A stretch of DNA of 64,000 nucleotides from JAVBRA01 sp031548435 (lineage in GTDB: Bacteria > Bacteroidota > Bacteroidia > Bacteroidales > Rikenellaceae): positions 28,883-92,882 of the forward strand of contig JAVBRA010000003.1 in the NCBI GenBank assembly GCA_031548435.1, written 5' to 3'. This document shows, piece by piece, positions 16,417 to 23,829 of the stretch (positions are counted from its first letter, which is position 1; every line of letters starts with the position of its first letter). The translations under genes and the position numbers were made by a program. Below the pieces are notes generated by a model that searched no databases, was not told where the DNA came from, and saw only the letters and a program-made list of their open reading frames with translations.

Positions 16417-17246
16417 AGCTGATTAATGCCGTAAGGGGTTTCGACGATCTTTTTGCGGCGGGTGTTCTTCCGGATGGCGACGTTCTTATCCACAGATTCC
16501 TTCGTTTTGTAAGGACGCTTATGGTCGAGGTGCAGGCAAATGGCCGAATAGCGCCTCTGTCTCGACCGGATGCCCATGTTGGCCAGGCGTTCGCCGAATT
16601 CGCGATCCTGGCCGCCATACTGCATCTGCTCGTTGAACCCGTTGACAGCCAGCATGTCGGCCCGCCATCCCGACGAATTGCAGCCGTTCCACGAGGCTTT
16701 GGCCGGAGTGACGACATTCAGGAGCGCACGCAGCCAACGGCATTTCATCAACTTGGTGCACTTGAAGTTGCACTTGAGCCCGTTCCGGCGCAACCATTTC
16801 AACTCGAACGCCCGGCCCGTCTCGATGTCGTCGAACTCGATGGCATGGCTGATGTCGAGCGGCAACTTGAAGTACCCGCCCGACACCATATAGCCGGGCT
16901 GCGCGTTTCGCACGTGTACCTCAACGAAATCAGCGCGGGGAATGCAGTCCTGGTCGGTGAAGATCAGGTATTGGCAACCGTCGGCCGCCACGATGGCCTT
17001 ATTCAGGATGCGGCTTTTCTGGAATCCGTCGTCGGGATGCCACACATGCGTGATATTAAGGTCATAACGGGCGTCCATCTCTTCGATCATGGCGCGGGTG
17101 TCATCGCGCGAACCGTCGTCGGCAATGACGATCCGGTCGGCGCGGCGGCTCTGGCACGCATAACCCAACAATACCTTGCGCAGCCATTCGGGGCTGTTGT
17201 AAGTGGATATGATGACACCCACGGACTGAGGCTCACTGTTTTTCAT
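16413..17246 (-). CDS. Glycosyltransferase family 2
   Basis: A 277-residue GT-A fold enzyme. It starts GVIISTYNSPEWLRKVL, with IADDGSRDDT (43-51) for nucleotide-sugar binding, FTDQDC (Asp98-x-Asp100) as the metal-binding DxD, and a C-terminal NGFNEQMQYGGQDREFGERL segment matching the galactosyltransferase-like acceptor domain. It is cytoplasmic and probably acts in lipopolysaccharide core or glycan synthesis, coupled by overlap to the GT-B-like gene. TATATTTG at 17304-17311 on the minus strand may be its -7 box, about 57 nt upstream. Confidence 0.88.
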   Translation of the reverse strand: MKNSEPQSVGVIISTYNSPEWLRKVLLGYACQSRRADRIVIADDGSRDDTRAMIEEMDARYDLNITHVWHPDDGFQKSRILNKAIVAADGCQYLIFTDQDCIPRADFVEVHVRNAQPGYMVSGGYFKLPLDISHAIEFDDIETGRAFELKWLRRNGLKCNFKCTKLMKCRWLRALLNVVTPAKASWNGCNSSGWRADMLAVNGFNEQMQYGGQDREFGERLANMGIRSRQRRYSAICLHLDHKRPYKTKESVDKNVAIRKNTRRKKIVETPYGINQL

Positions 17247-17303
17247 CTCTCCATTTTAAATATAGCGACCTCCGGGGGCAGAGTCGGGCCTGCCCGGATT
17301 CTG

Positions 17304-17311
17304 CAAATATA
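17304..17311 (-). promoter_or_regulatory. -7 box of the two-gene glycosyltransferase operon
   Basis: TATATTTG on the minus strand directly beyond the secG terminator. No TTG at the expected -33 distance, where the hairpin lies. Confidence 0.4.
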
Positions 17312-17314
17312 ACC

Positions 17315-17347
17315 AAAAAATCCGGCCTCCTTTCACGGAAGCCGGAT
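17315..17347 (-). terminator. Terminator after secG
   Basis: On the minus strand ATCCGGC and GCCGGAT flank CCGTGAAAGG, followed by TTTTTTGG, 24 nt past the secG stop. Confidence 0.8.
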
Positions 17348-17370
17348 CGAATTCTTTTGCAAATACCGCG

Positions 17371-17772
17371 CTACTGCTGGGCAGGCGCTTCACCGGCAGG
17401 AGCCTCTCCCGCAGGGGCTTCGCCTCCCTGTGCGGGAAGTTCGCCCTCGGTTCCTTCTTCGCCGCCTGCGGCAGGGATCGAGAACGACGGCGTTCCGGCA
17501 GCGGGAACGGTCAGCGACTTTTCGAGCTCCGATTTGCTCTTGGAAATATCGCCCTTGGGAATGCTCATGGTGGCCACAAGGCTCAGCACAACAATGGCAA
17601 TGGCCGTCCCCCACGTGAATTTTTCAAGGAAATCGGACGCCTGGCGCACGCCCATCACCTGGCCCGTGGCACCGAAGTTGGCAGCCATACCGCTCTTGGG
17701 GTGCTGCGACAAAACCGCAAGGATCAGCAACACGCTCGCGATCAGAATCAGAACAATGCAGAAAGTATACAT
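17371..17772 (-). CDS. secG: Preprotein translocase subunit SecG
   Basis: Inner-membrane subunit of SecYEG. The 133-residue protein has two hydrophobic segments (about 3-22 and 53-68) separated by the SecG loop SQHPKSGMAANFGATGQVMG and ASDFLEKFTW, which is diagnostic. The C-terminal half is an unusual low-complexity tail rich in Gly, Ala, Pro and Glu (repeated GEAPA). It begins 6 bp after the upstream hypothetical gene, as the last gene of the sigma-54 activator-lptE operon, and a terminator follows. Confidence 0.93.
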   Translation of the reverse strand: MYTFCIVLILIASVLLILAVLSQHPKSGMAANFGATGQVMGVRQASDFLEKFTWGTAIAIVVLSLVATMSIPKGDISKSKSELEKSLTVPAAGTPSFSIPAAGGEEGTEGELPAQGGEAPAGEAPAGEAPAQQ

Positions 17773-17778
17773 GGTCGT

Positions 17779-18333
17779 TTAACTATTTTTAATTTCGTCT
17801 ATTAAGGCTGCAAAGTAAACACTTTTTTCCGGATATTTCAAACTTAATTTGCGATAAGTTTCGATCGCCTTGTTTTTTAGCCCCTGCGAGCGGTATATCT
17901 GCGCCAGGGTCTCGGTGGCCAGCGAGCCGTCGTCGCTGACCGACCGCACCGACATGTCGATGGTTTCGACCGTCTGCTGCGGATCGGCCCCGGGCAGGGC
18001 GATCCCCTCCTCGTTGCCGAGGAATTTGTCGATGATGTCCATGCTGTTGCGCAGTCCCGTCAGGTCGCCGGCATGAAGGCCGCCCTCAAGCAGTTCCGGT
18101 GCGCCTCCTCCGGCCACCAGCACCGACAGGTCGACCTGCAACGCCTCGCACTCCTGCTTCTGTTGCAGGGTCAGCCCGGGCGACGAGCCGTAAGCCCGGT
18201 GCAACATCACCCTGGCAGCCGTAAACCACGGGTATTTCGACACCACGCTCCGCACCGCCTCGGCGTTGGCCGGGCACAGCAGTTCGGGATGAGTTATCAG
18301 GTCGGTAAATTTCATGGAAGTTGTTCGGTTCAT
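17779..18333 (-). CDS. Conserved-context hypothetical protein with TPR-like C-terminus
   Basis: A 184-residue soluble protein I cannot assign. The C-terminal 40 residues (ETLAQIYRSQGLKNKAIETYRKLSLKYPEK) read as one tetratricopeptide repeat, a protein-binding helix pair; the N-terminal part is helical (AEAVRSVVSKYPWFTAARVML). No signal peptide. The start could be 18333 or an internal ATG at 18315; neither has a clear ribosome site. It sits 13 bp after lptE and 6 bp before secG, suggesting a role linked to the cell envelope, but that is inference. Confidence 0.65.
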   Translation of the reverse strand: MNRTTSMKFTDLITHPELLCPANAEAVRSVVSKYPWFTAARVMLHRAYGSSPGLTLQQKQECEALQVDLSVLVAGGGAPELLEGGLHAGDLTGLRNSMDIIDKFLGNEEGIALPGADPQQTVETIDMSVRSVSDDGSLATETLAQIYRSQGLKNKAIETYRKLSLKYPEKSVYFAALIDEIKNS

Positions 18334-18346
18334 TGATCAGCATAGT

Positions 18347-18880
18347 CTACCAGTTCGACACGGCCGCATTGAAGATATCCTCGATCAGCTTCTCCACGAT
18401 CTCGGGAATGAGCGACGACTCGACCTCCTGCAACAACCGGTTGCTGTCGTAGTCGGCGTAGGCCGAGAACGAGCGGGCGTCGCGGAAACTGTATTGCGTC
18501 TCGACGTTGTTGGTGAACTTCACCCGCACGGTGATCGTCAGGCGGTTGAGCGAGGCATATTCGTTGCCCGAGATGGCCGCCGGGGTCGAGGTGTACCCCG
18601 TGATCTCGCCCTCGAACTGCATATCGCCGCTGTCGAATTCGCTATCGGGCAGCAGCGTCAGGCGGGTTTGGCGGGCGAATTTATCCTTGAGCGCATCGGT
18701 AAAGGTCGGGCTCAGGATCGGAGCCACCATAGGCGCCGTATTCGGGAAATAGGCGATGGCCACCGTGTTGACCCCCGTACCGATCGAGGCCCCGCTGAAC
18801 GAATACTTCACAAACCGGCATCCGGCAAAAAGGAGTGCCGCCGCCAGCAGCGCCCCGTATATACTCCATTTTTTAAACAT
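18347..18880 (-). CDS. lptE: LPS assembly lipoprotein LptE (Bacteroidetes type)
   Basis: Outer-membrane lipoprotein that plugs LptD during lipopolysaccharide export. The 177-residue protein has a lipoprotein signal ending LLFAGC (Cys21), then the family's opening KYSFSGASIGTGVNTVAIAYF, the FTDALKDKFARQTRLTLL helix, and a C-terminal helix SSLIPEIVEKLIEDIFNAA. The first 8 bp overlap the end of the sigma-54 activator gene, so the two are coupled. LptD is not in the window. The call rests on the overall pattern and context. Confidence 0.82.
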   Translation of the reverse strand: MFKKWSIYGALLAAALLFAGCRFVKYSFSGASIGTGVNTVAIAYFPNTAPMVAPILSPTFTDALKDKFARQTRLTLLPDSEFDSGDMQFEGEITGYTSTPAAISGNEYASLNRLTITVRVKFTNNVETQYSFRDARSFSAYADYDSNRLLQEVESSLIPEIVEKLIEDIFNAAVSNW

Positions 18881-20066
18881 CGATCCCCAATTCTTTTATT
18901 TTCCGGTACAGTGTCCGCTCCGATATGAAAAGCTCCCTGGCCGCCTCCTTGCGCCGCCCGCCGTGTTTGCGGAGCGCGTTCTCGATGGCCTCTTTCATGT
19001 GCGCCTCTTTGGTTTTGGGCAGCTCTTCAGCCGCCTCGTGGTGCTGGGGGGCAACGTCCACCGGCACGTACATGTTGCCCGGAGCCATCGGCGCCGGAAG
19101 CAGCGAAGTCGTGCCCTCTTTCGGCGCCTCAGGCACGCCGCCCCTCAGGCCGCCCTCGCGCAGCATCCGTTTGATTTCGAGGATGTCGTTGCGCATATCG
19201 ACCAGTATCTTGAAGAAAATATCCCGTTCGCCGTTGCCGTAATCCTGTGCCGGGATATCGCCGTACAACGCCGGCGTGTAGTTGGTCAGGTATTTGCCCA
19301 ACACCTGTGTCGTCACCAGCCGCGACTCCTCGACGGCCGAAATCTGCTCGGCCACGTTCTTGAGCTGGCGGATGTTGCCCGGCCACGGATAGTGCATCAG
19401 CATCTGCTTCGCCTCCGCGTCGAGGGCGATCGGCTGCATGTGGTACTGCTCGGCGATGTCCGAGGCGAACTTGCGGAACAACAGGTAAACATCCTGCTTA
19501 CGCTCGCGCAACGGCGGCACCTCGACCGGCACGATGCTGAGCCGGTAGTAGAGATCCTCGCGGAACGTCCCGCCCTTGATCGCCTCGCCCAGGTCTTTAT
19601 TGGTGGCCGCCACCACCCGCACATTGGTCTTCTGCACTTTCGACGACCCCACGCGGATGTACTCGCCCGACTGCAGCACCCGCAGCAGCCTCACCTGGGT
19701 CTGCAACGGCAGTTCGCCCACCTCGTCCAGGAAGATCGTCCCGCCGTCGGCCATCTCGAAATACCCCTTGCGGCTGTCCGAAGCCCCGGTGAACGCCCCC
19801 TTCTCGTGCCCGAACAGCTCCGAATCGATCGTCCCCTCGGGAATGGCGCCGCAGTTGACGGCAATGTAATGGCTGTGCTTGCGGTGGCTGTATTGGTGGA
19901 TAATCTGCGGAAAAAACTCCTTCCCCACCCCGCTCTCTCCGGTAATCAGAACCGTCAGGTCGGTCGGAGCCACCCGGATGGCGATCTCCAACGCCCGGTT
20001 AAAGGCGTCGTTGTTGCCAACAATCCCAAATCGCTGCTTCACCTGCTGAAGATCCATACAAAACAT
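18873..20066 (-). CDS. Sigma-54-dependent transcriptional activator lacking a sensor domain
   Basis: A 397-residue bacterial enhancer-binding protein. The AAA+ domain begins almost at once: Walker A GESGVGKE (43-50), sigma-54 contact loop GAFTGA (90-95), Walker B GGTIFLDEVGE (108-118) and a following R-finger region. A linker rich in Pro and Ala leads to a C-terminal Fis-type helix-turn-helix (ALRKHGGRRKEAARELFIS, then ERTLYRKIKELGI). There is no receiver, GAF or PAS domain, so activity must be controlled by level or by another protein. It heads the operon with lptE and secG. I did not find its target promoters. Confidence 0.92.
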   Translation of the reverse strand: MFCMDLQQVKQRFGIVGNNDAFNRALEIAIRVAPTDLTVLITGESGVGKEFFPQIIHQYSHRKHSHYIAVNCGAIPEGTIDSELFGHEKGAFTGASDSRKGYFEMADGGTIFLDEVGELPLQTQVRLLRVLQSGEYIRVGSSKVQKTNVRVVAATNKDLGEAIKGGTFREDLYYRLSIVPVEVPPLRERKQDVYLLFRKFASDIAEQYHMQPIALDAEAKQMLMHYPWPGNIRQLKNVAEQISAVEESRLVTTQVLGKYLTNYTPALYGDIPAQDYGNGERDIFFKILVDMRNDILEIKRMLREGGLRGGVPEAPKEGTTSLLPAPMAPGNMYVPVDVAPQHHEAAEELPKTKEAHMKEAIENALRKHGGRRKEAARELFISERTLYRKIKELGIDV

Positions 20067-20079
20067 GGCTTAGAACCCA

Positions 20080-20087
20080 CAAAGGTA
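20080..20087 (-). promoter_or_regulatory. -7 box of the sigma-54 activator-lptE-secG operon
   Basis: TACCTTTG on the minus strand, 13 nt before the ATG at 20066; a second in-frame ATG at 20057 would also suit. This is a housekeeping-type box, not a -24/-12 sigma-54 site. Confidence 0.45.
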
Positions 20088-20171
20088 ATAATTTCCCGGT
20101 ACCCGATCTAAGCTTTTTGCAAAAAAGCCCCTCCCCTCGAAGAAACATCCGAAATTGAGCATCCGGGGCAA

Positions 20172-21626
20172 TTACAACAAGGGGCTCAGCAGGCGAGAGA
20201 ACCCTTCGTACATGCGATGGAGAAGGGATCTCCGGGCCCATTCTTCCTTTGTCAGCAGGGTGGAATGGGCCAGGTCTTCGAAATAGCGGGTTTCGAGTTC
20301 TTTGGTGATGCGGGGGTCGTAGATGAAAGCGGACACCTCGAAGTTGTCTTCGAAACTGCGGATGTCCATGTTGGCCGACCCCACGGACGACATGTCGCTG
20401 TCGACCATCATGATCTTCGAATGACTGAAGCCTTTGTTGTACATATAGACTTTCACGTTGGCGTCGAGCATTTCGGCGATGAACGAGCGGGTGGCCCAGT
20501 AGACGATCGTGGAGTCGGATCGCGAGGGGATCATCAGCCGCACGTCGATGCCCCCCAGGGCCGACACTTCAAGAGCCGTGCGCAACGCTTCGTTGGGCAG
20601 GAAATAGGGGGTGGAAATGTAGATGTGTTTCCGGGCGTTGGTGACGGCCGAGAAATAGGCCTGCATGATCGAGGCCCAGGGCGAGTCGGCCCCCGAGGTG
20701 GCGATCTGGACGAATTCGTTCCCGGAGGGCTTCACTTCGGGAAAATATTTCTTGTCGGTCAGCTCCTTGCCGCACACGAAGAACCAGTCGCTGGCAAACG
20801 ACTGCTGGAGGTAATGCACCGCCTCGCCGTTGATCCGGATGTGCGTGTCGCGCCAATAGCCGAACTTATCGCCGGTGATGTAGCGGTCGGCCACGTTGTA
20901 CCCCCCCATGAACCCTTCGCGGCCATCCACCACCACGATTTTGCGATGGTTGCGGTAGTTGATCTTACTGGTGATCCACGGGAAAAGCACGGGCATGAAC
21001 TTGTAGACCTCAACACCCGCCTCGACCAGCGGCCGGATGTAGCGGCGCCCCAGGTTCCAACTGCCCACGTCGTCGAACACCAGGCGCACCTCGACCCCCT
21101 CGCGCGCCTTGCGGATGAGCGTGTCTTTGAGGATGTTGCCGATGCGGTCGTCGCAGATGATATAGAACTGCACGTGGATCGACGAAGTGGCGGCCTCCAT
21201 GCTTCGGATCATGGCGGCGAACACGTCCCGGCCGTCGTTGAGCAGCTCCACCTTGTTGCCCGCCGTGAGCATCGAACGGCTGTTATTGAGCAGCAGGGTG
21301 ATGGTTTCGCGGTTATTCGTTATCGAGGGGTAGCCCTTGAGCACCGGGCTGTTGATCACGTCCACCTGTTGCGACGACAGTTTGTCGGTCTGCAACACGT
21401 CGTACATGGCCTTGCGCCCGAACAGTTTGCGCTTGCGGTAATTGCGCCCGAAGGTCATGTAAATGACAAAACCCAGCACGGGCACCAGCACCAGCACCAG
21501 GATCCACGACATGGCCTTGACCGGATCGCGGCGTTCGAGCACAATGGCGAATACGGTCACCGCCACGGTCACCACGTAAAACACCAGAAGAAGGCTGCCC
21601 ACCAGGCTGGAAACAACAGATCCCAT
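20172..21626 (-). CDS. cls: Cardiolipin synthase (phospholipase D family)
   Basis: Membrane enzyme joining phosphatidylglycerols into cardiolipin, 484 residues. Two N-terminal membrane segments precede PLDNc_N-like text (DPVKAMSWILVLVLVPVLGF, RNYRKRKLFG). Two HKD catalytic motifs are intact: NHRKIVVVDGREGFMGG and HSKIMMVDSDMSSVGSANMD. An in-frame start at 21677 would add 17 residues, but the -7 box TATATTTG (21647-21654) lies inside that stretch, so translation must start at 21626. Upstream and downstream genes face other units, so it is monocistronic. Confidence 0.95.
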   Translation of the reverse strand: MGSVVSSLVGSLLLVFYVVTVAVTVFAIVLERRDPVKAMSWILVLVLVPVLGFVIYMTFGRNYRKRKLFGRKAMYDVLQTDKLSSQQVDVINSPVLKGYPSITNNRETITLLLNNSRSMLTAGNKVELLNDGRDVFAAMIRSMEAATSSIHVQFYIICDDRIGNILKDTLIRKAREGVEVRLVFDDVGSWNLGRRYIRPLVEAGVEVYKFMPVLFPWITSKINYRNHRKIVVVDGREGFMGGYNVADRYITGDKFGYWRDTHIRINGEAVHYLQQSFASDWFFVCGKELTDKKYFPEVKPSGNEFVQIATSGADSPWASIMQAYFSAVTNARKHIYISTPYFLPNEALRTALEVSALGGIDVRLMIPSRSDSTIVYWATRSFIAEMLDANVKVYMYNKGFSHSKIMMVDSDMSSVGSANMDIRSFEDNFEVSAFIYDPRITKELETRYFEDLAHSTLLTKEEWARRSLLHRMYEGFSRLLSPLL

Positions 21627-21646
21627 CCGAAACTGTTTATTATATG

Positions 21647-21677
21647 CAAATATAATCAGTTTCGCGCAGGAACCCAA
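21647..21677 (-). promoter_or_regulatory. Promoter of cls
   Basis: On the minus strand TTG (21675-21677), a 20-nt spacer, then TATATTTG (21647-21654): a full match to the Bacteroidetes consensus. It fixes the cls start at 21626, about 20 nt downstream. Confidence 0.75.
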
Positions 21678-21844
21678 TTTTACGGATATTTATCGGCCGC
21701 GGTTTTATTCCGCCAGCGTAAACGCCTCCTAAAAAATCGTTCACAATTATTTTTTGTTATATTCGCATGATTTTTATCAAATTCATCCGGGCCTAAAAAA
21801 CAACTCCATAAATAACCGAATCTCATCTAAAAGACCGACAACTC

Positions 21845-22228
21845 ATGGAAATCACCAATCAAACCCCTCCCCCGTTTCCGAAGACCCCGCCGAAGACCCC
21901 GAAGAAAAGAAAGCCGTCCGACCAGTGGGGGTACATTTATACCGGCGCAACGCTCATCGCCGCGGGCATCCTTTGGCTGCTGCACAACCTGAAAGCGCTG
22001 CCGCACGGCTTCGAGCAGGTGGTGTTCTCGTGGCGGTTCCTGCTGGTGGTCATCGGCGGCTTCCTGATGGTGACGGGCAACAAGAAGGCGGGCATCATCA
22101 CCGCGTCGATGGGCGTGCTGTTCCTGCTCTACGACAGCCTGTTTTCGTACATTCCGTTCGAGAAGGCGTTCCTGCCGGTGGTGTGCATCGTTGCCGGGAC
22201 GCTGATGCTGAGCATCAAAAGGAGATAA
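21845..22228 (+). CDS. Small membrane protein with LiaF-like (DUF5668) transmembrane region
   Basis: A 127-residue protein with a Pro/Lys-rich cytoplasmic start (PPPFPKTPPKTPKKRKPS) and about four hydrophobic segments: GYIYTGATLIAAGILWLL, FSWRFLLVVIGGFLMV, AGIITASMGVLFLL and AFLPVVCIVAGTLML. The pattern fits the DUF5668/LiaF N-terminal membrane module, found in envelope-stress proteins and as stand-alone small proteins; no C-terminal LiaF domain is present. A near-consensus -7 box (TATATTCG) lies about 80 nt upstream. Role unknown. Confidence 0.65.
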   Translation: MEITNQTPPPFPKTPPKTPKKRKPSDQWGYIYTGATLIAAGILWLLHNLKALPHGFEQVVFSWRFLLVVIGGFLMVTGNKKAGIITASMGVLFLLYDSLFSYIPFEKAFLPVVCIVAGTLMLSIKRR

Positions 22229-22378
22229 TCATTGATGTTCCGCAAGATCGCCTTTAAAAACATTCTGTTCGCCTGCCGGCACGACCCGCCTTTTTGTCTT
22301 TACCCCCAAAGGCCGTAAAACCCTGGGCCGAACAGGATTGGACAATACCTTATTATATTGCGGCAAGCATAATAAATC

Positions 22379-22423
22379 AGAAATCCGGGGTTGTTCGCAA
22401 TGCGAGCAACCCCGGATTTCCAT
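22379..22423 (-). terminator. Terminator hairpin after lspA
   Basis: A perfect stem GAAATCCGGGGTTG / CAACCCCGGATTTC with a loop centred on CGCA, about 20 nt beyond the lspA stop, with a weak T-run on the minus strand. The rest of 22229-22378 holds no recognisable feature. Confidence 0.65.
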
Positions 22424-22439
22424 TCGTTTATCCGTTGCT

Positions 22440-23057
22440 CTATTTCAAGAACGCCTTCCGCTGAAAGATGATCAGGTAAAGCACCCCGACGGAGATGTAT
22501 GAGTCGGCGATGTTGAAAATCGGGCTGAAGAACTCGAACGGCTCGCCCCCCACCCACGGAAACCACGCCGGATAGGTGCTTTTGATGATCGGAAAGTAGA
22601 GCATATCGACCACCTTGCCGTGCAGGAACGAGGCATATCCGCCGCCGTTGGTGAATTCGGCCACCGACATAAAGGTCGACTCGGTAAAGAAAATTCCGTA
22701 AAACGCGCTGTCTATGACGTTGCCGATAGCCCCTGCAATAACCAGCGAAAGCCCCACGAGCATCCCCCGGGTGGTTGTCCCTTTCTTCAGCAGGCGGTTG
22801 ATGTAGATGCACAGCAGCACGATGGCCACCAGCCGGAACAGGCTCAGGATCAGCTTGCCGTAATCGCCGCCCAACTCCATACCGTAAGCCGCTCCGGGAT
22901 TTTCGATGAACCGGATGAAAAACCAGTTGCGGAACACGGTGATGCTCTCGTTGAGGGTCATATGCGTTTTGACCCATATTTTCACCACCTGGTCAACCAC
23001 CAGCAGCAACGCGATGAACAGGGCGATCGCCGCCCTCGGCTTTATTTTGAATTTCAT
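22440..23057 (-). CDS. lspA: Lipoprotein signal peptidase (signal peptidase II)
   Basis: Inner-membrane aspartic protease cleaving prolipoprotein signal peptides; the window encodes several such lipoproteins. The 205-residue protein has four membrane segments and the five conserved boxes, including VVDQVVKIWVK (Asp22), ENPGAAYG, GAIGNVIDS (Asp117) and FNIADSYI (Asp186); Asp117 and Asp186 are the catalytic pair. It is longer than the 160-residue average because of an extra loop (residues 125-175), common in Bacteroidetes. I chose the ATG at 23057: a -7 box TAAATTTG at 23100-23107 excludes the longer frame. Confidence 0.95.
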   Translation of the reverse strand: MKFKIKPRAAIALFIALLLVVDQVVKIWVKTHMTLNESITVFRNWFFIRFIENPGAAYGMELGGDYGKLILSLFRLVAIVLLCIYINRLLKKGTTTRGMLVGLSLVIAGAIGNVIDSAFYGIFFTESTFMSVAEFTNGGGYASFLHGKVVDMLYFPIIKSTYPAWFPWVGGEPFEFFSPIFNIADSYISVGVLYLIIFQRKAFLK

Positions 23058-23099
23058 AGAGATTCGGTCTGTTTTTCCGGTTTTTATCCTTAATGCCTG

Positions 23100-23107
23100 C
23101 AAATTTA
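23100..23107 (-). promoter_or_regulatory. -7 box of lspA
   Basis: TAAATTTG on the minus strand, 42 nt before the lspA ATG. It overlaps an in-frame upstream TTG codon and so decides the start. Confidence 0.55.
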
Positions 23108-23127
23108 GGACGATTTCCCAAAAATAA

Positions 23128-23162
23128 AAACTGCCCGAAAAGGAAACCTTTCGGGGCAGTTC
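23128..23162 (-). terminator. Terminator after the HU gene
   Basis: On the minus strand AACTGCCCCGAAAGG and CCTTTTCGGGCAGTT pair around a short loop and are followed by TTTTATTTT, 20 nt past the HU stop. Confidence 0.85.
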
Positions 23163-23181
23163 AATTTCTCGGGAGGGAGAA

Positions 23182-23451
23182 TTAGATCTTGTTGCTCAGA
23201 TCTGCACCTGCCTTGAATTTAACCACTTTCTTGGCTGCGATCTTGATAGCGGCACCCGTGCGCGGGTTGCGGCCCGTGCGCGCCGGCTTCTTGGTCACCG
23301 AGAAAGAACCGAAACCAACCAGTACGATTTTGTCGCCAGCCTTCAGGGTTTCAGCGGTTACGGCAGTGTAAGCCTCCAATGCTTTTTTAGCGTCCGTTTT
23401 CGTAATGCCGGCTTTTTTAGCAATGGCATCAATGAGTTCTGTTTTGTTCAT
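23182..23451 (-). CDS. hup: HU family DNA-binding protein
   Basis: Nucleoid protein of 89 residues that bends DNA as a dimer. The N-terminal helices MNKTELIDAIAKKAGITK, the GFGSF turn and the basic beta-arm KKPARTGRNPRTGAAI with the intercalating Pro are all intact, as is the terminal VKFKAGADLSNKI. It is close to the canonical HU length. TATATTTG lies at 23506-23513, some 55 nt before the ATG, and a strong terminator follows, so this is a monocistronic and probably highly expressed gene. Confidence 0.96.
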   Translation of the reverse strand: MNKTELIDAIAKKAGITKTDAKKALEAYTAVTAETLKAGDKIVLVGFGSFSVTKKPARTGRNPRTGAAIKIAAKKVVKFKAGADLSNKI

Positions 23452-23505
23452 AATTATAAAAAATTAGGTTGAAAAATGAGTGTAGTTAAGCAATAACTTG
23501 ATATG

Positions 23506-23513
23506 CAAATATA
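23506..23513 (-). promoter_or_regulatory. -7 box of the HU gene
   Basis: TATATTTG on the minus strand. A TTG lies 18 nt upstream, slightly short of the usual spacing. Confidence 0.5.
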
Positions 23514-23562
23514 TATTAAATAATCCACAAACAAATAATTTTCGAAAAAAAATCATTTTTTT

Positions 23563-23592
23563 TTGCCCCGAATGAAAAGTATGCTACTTTTG
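23563..23592 (+). promoter_or_regulatory. Promoter of tRNA-Ser
   Basis: TTG (23563-23565), a 19-nt spacer and TACTTTTG (23585-23592), immediately before the tRNA 5' end at 23598. Confidence 0.7.
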
Positions 23593-23597
23593 TGCCC

Positions 23598-23682
23598 GGA
23601 GAGATGGCAGAGTGGTCGATTGCGGCGGTCTTGAAAACCGTTGAGCTGCGAGGCTCCGGGGGTTCGAATCCCTCTCTCTCCG
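23598..23682 (+). tRNA. tRNA-Ser (anticodon UGA)
   Basis: An 85-nt class II tRNA. Acceptor arms GGAGAGA and TCTCTCC pair fully and are followed by discriminator G; the 3' CCA is not encoded. The anticodon loop CTTGAAA gives UGA, reading UCA. A long variable arm (TTGAGCTGCGAGGCTCC) and the T-loop GGTTCGAATCC are present, as expected for serine. It is the nearest possible integration site for the element whose integrase stump lies at 24600-24835. Confidence 0.95.
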
Positions 23683-23716
23683 CAATAAATGCGAACTATA
23701 AATTAGTTGCGAAATT

Positions 23717-23758
23717 ACGCCCGCTTTCACACCCAATAAGTGTGAAAGCGGGCGTTAC
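23717..23758 (+). terminator. Terminator after tRNA-Ser
   Basis: A perfect 16-bp stem (ACGCCCGCTTTCACAC / GTGTGAAAGCGGGCGT) with a 7-nt loop, then TACTTTTG. It lies 34 nt past the tRNA. Confidence 0.85.
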
Positions 23759-23829
23759 TTTTGATACCCCCTTTGTTCTCATTAAAGGTTTTTCATTTAT
23801 TCACCGGGAACAATTGAGGTTTAATTTTT

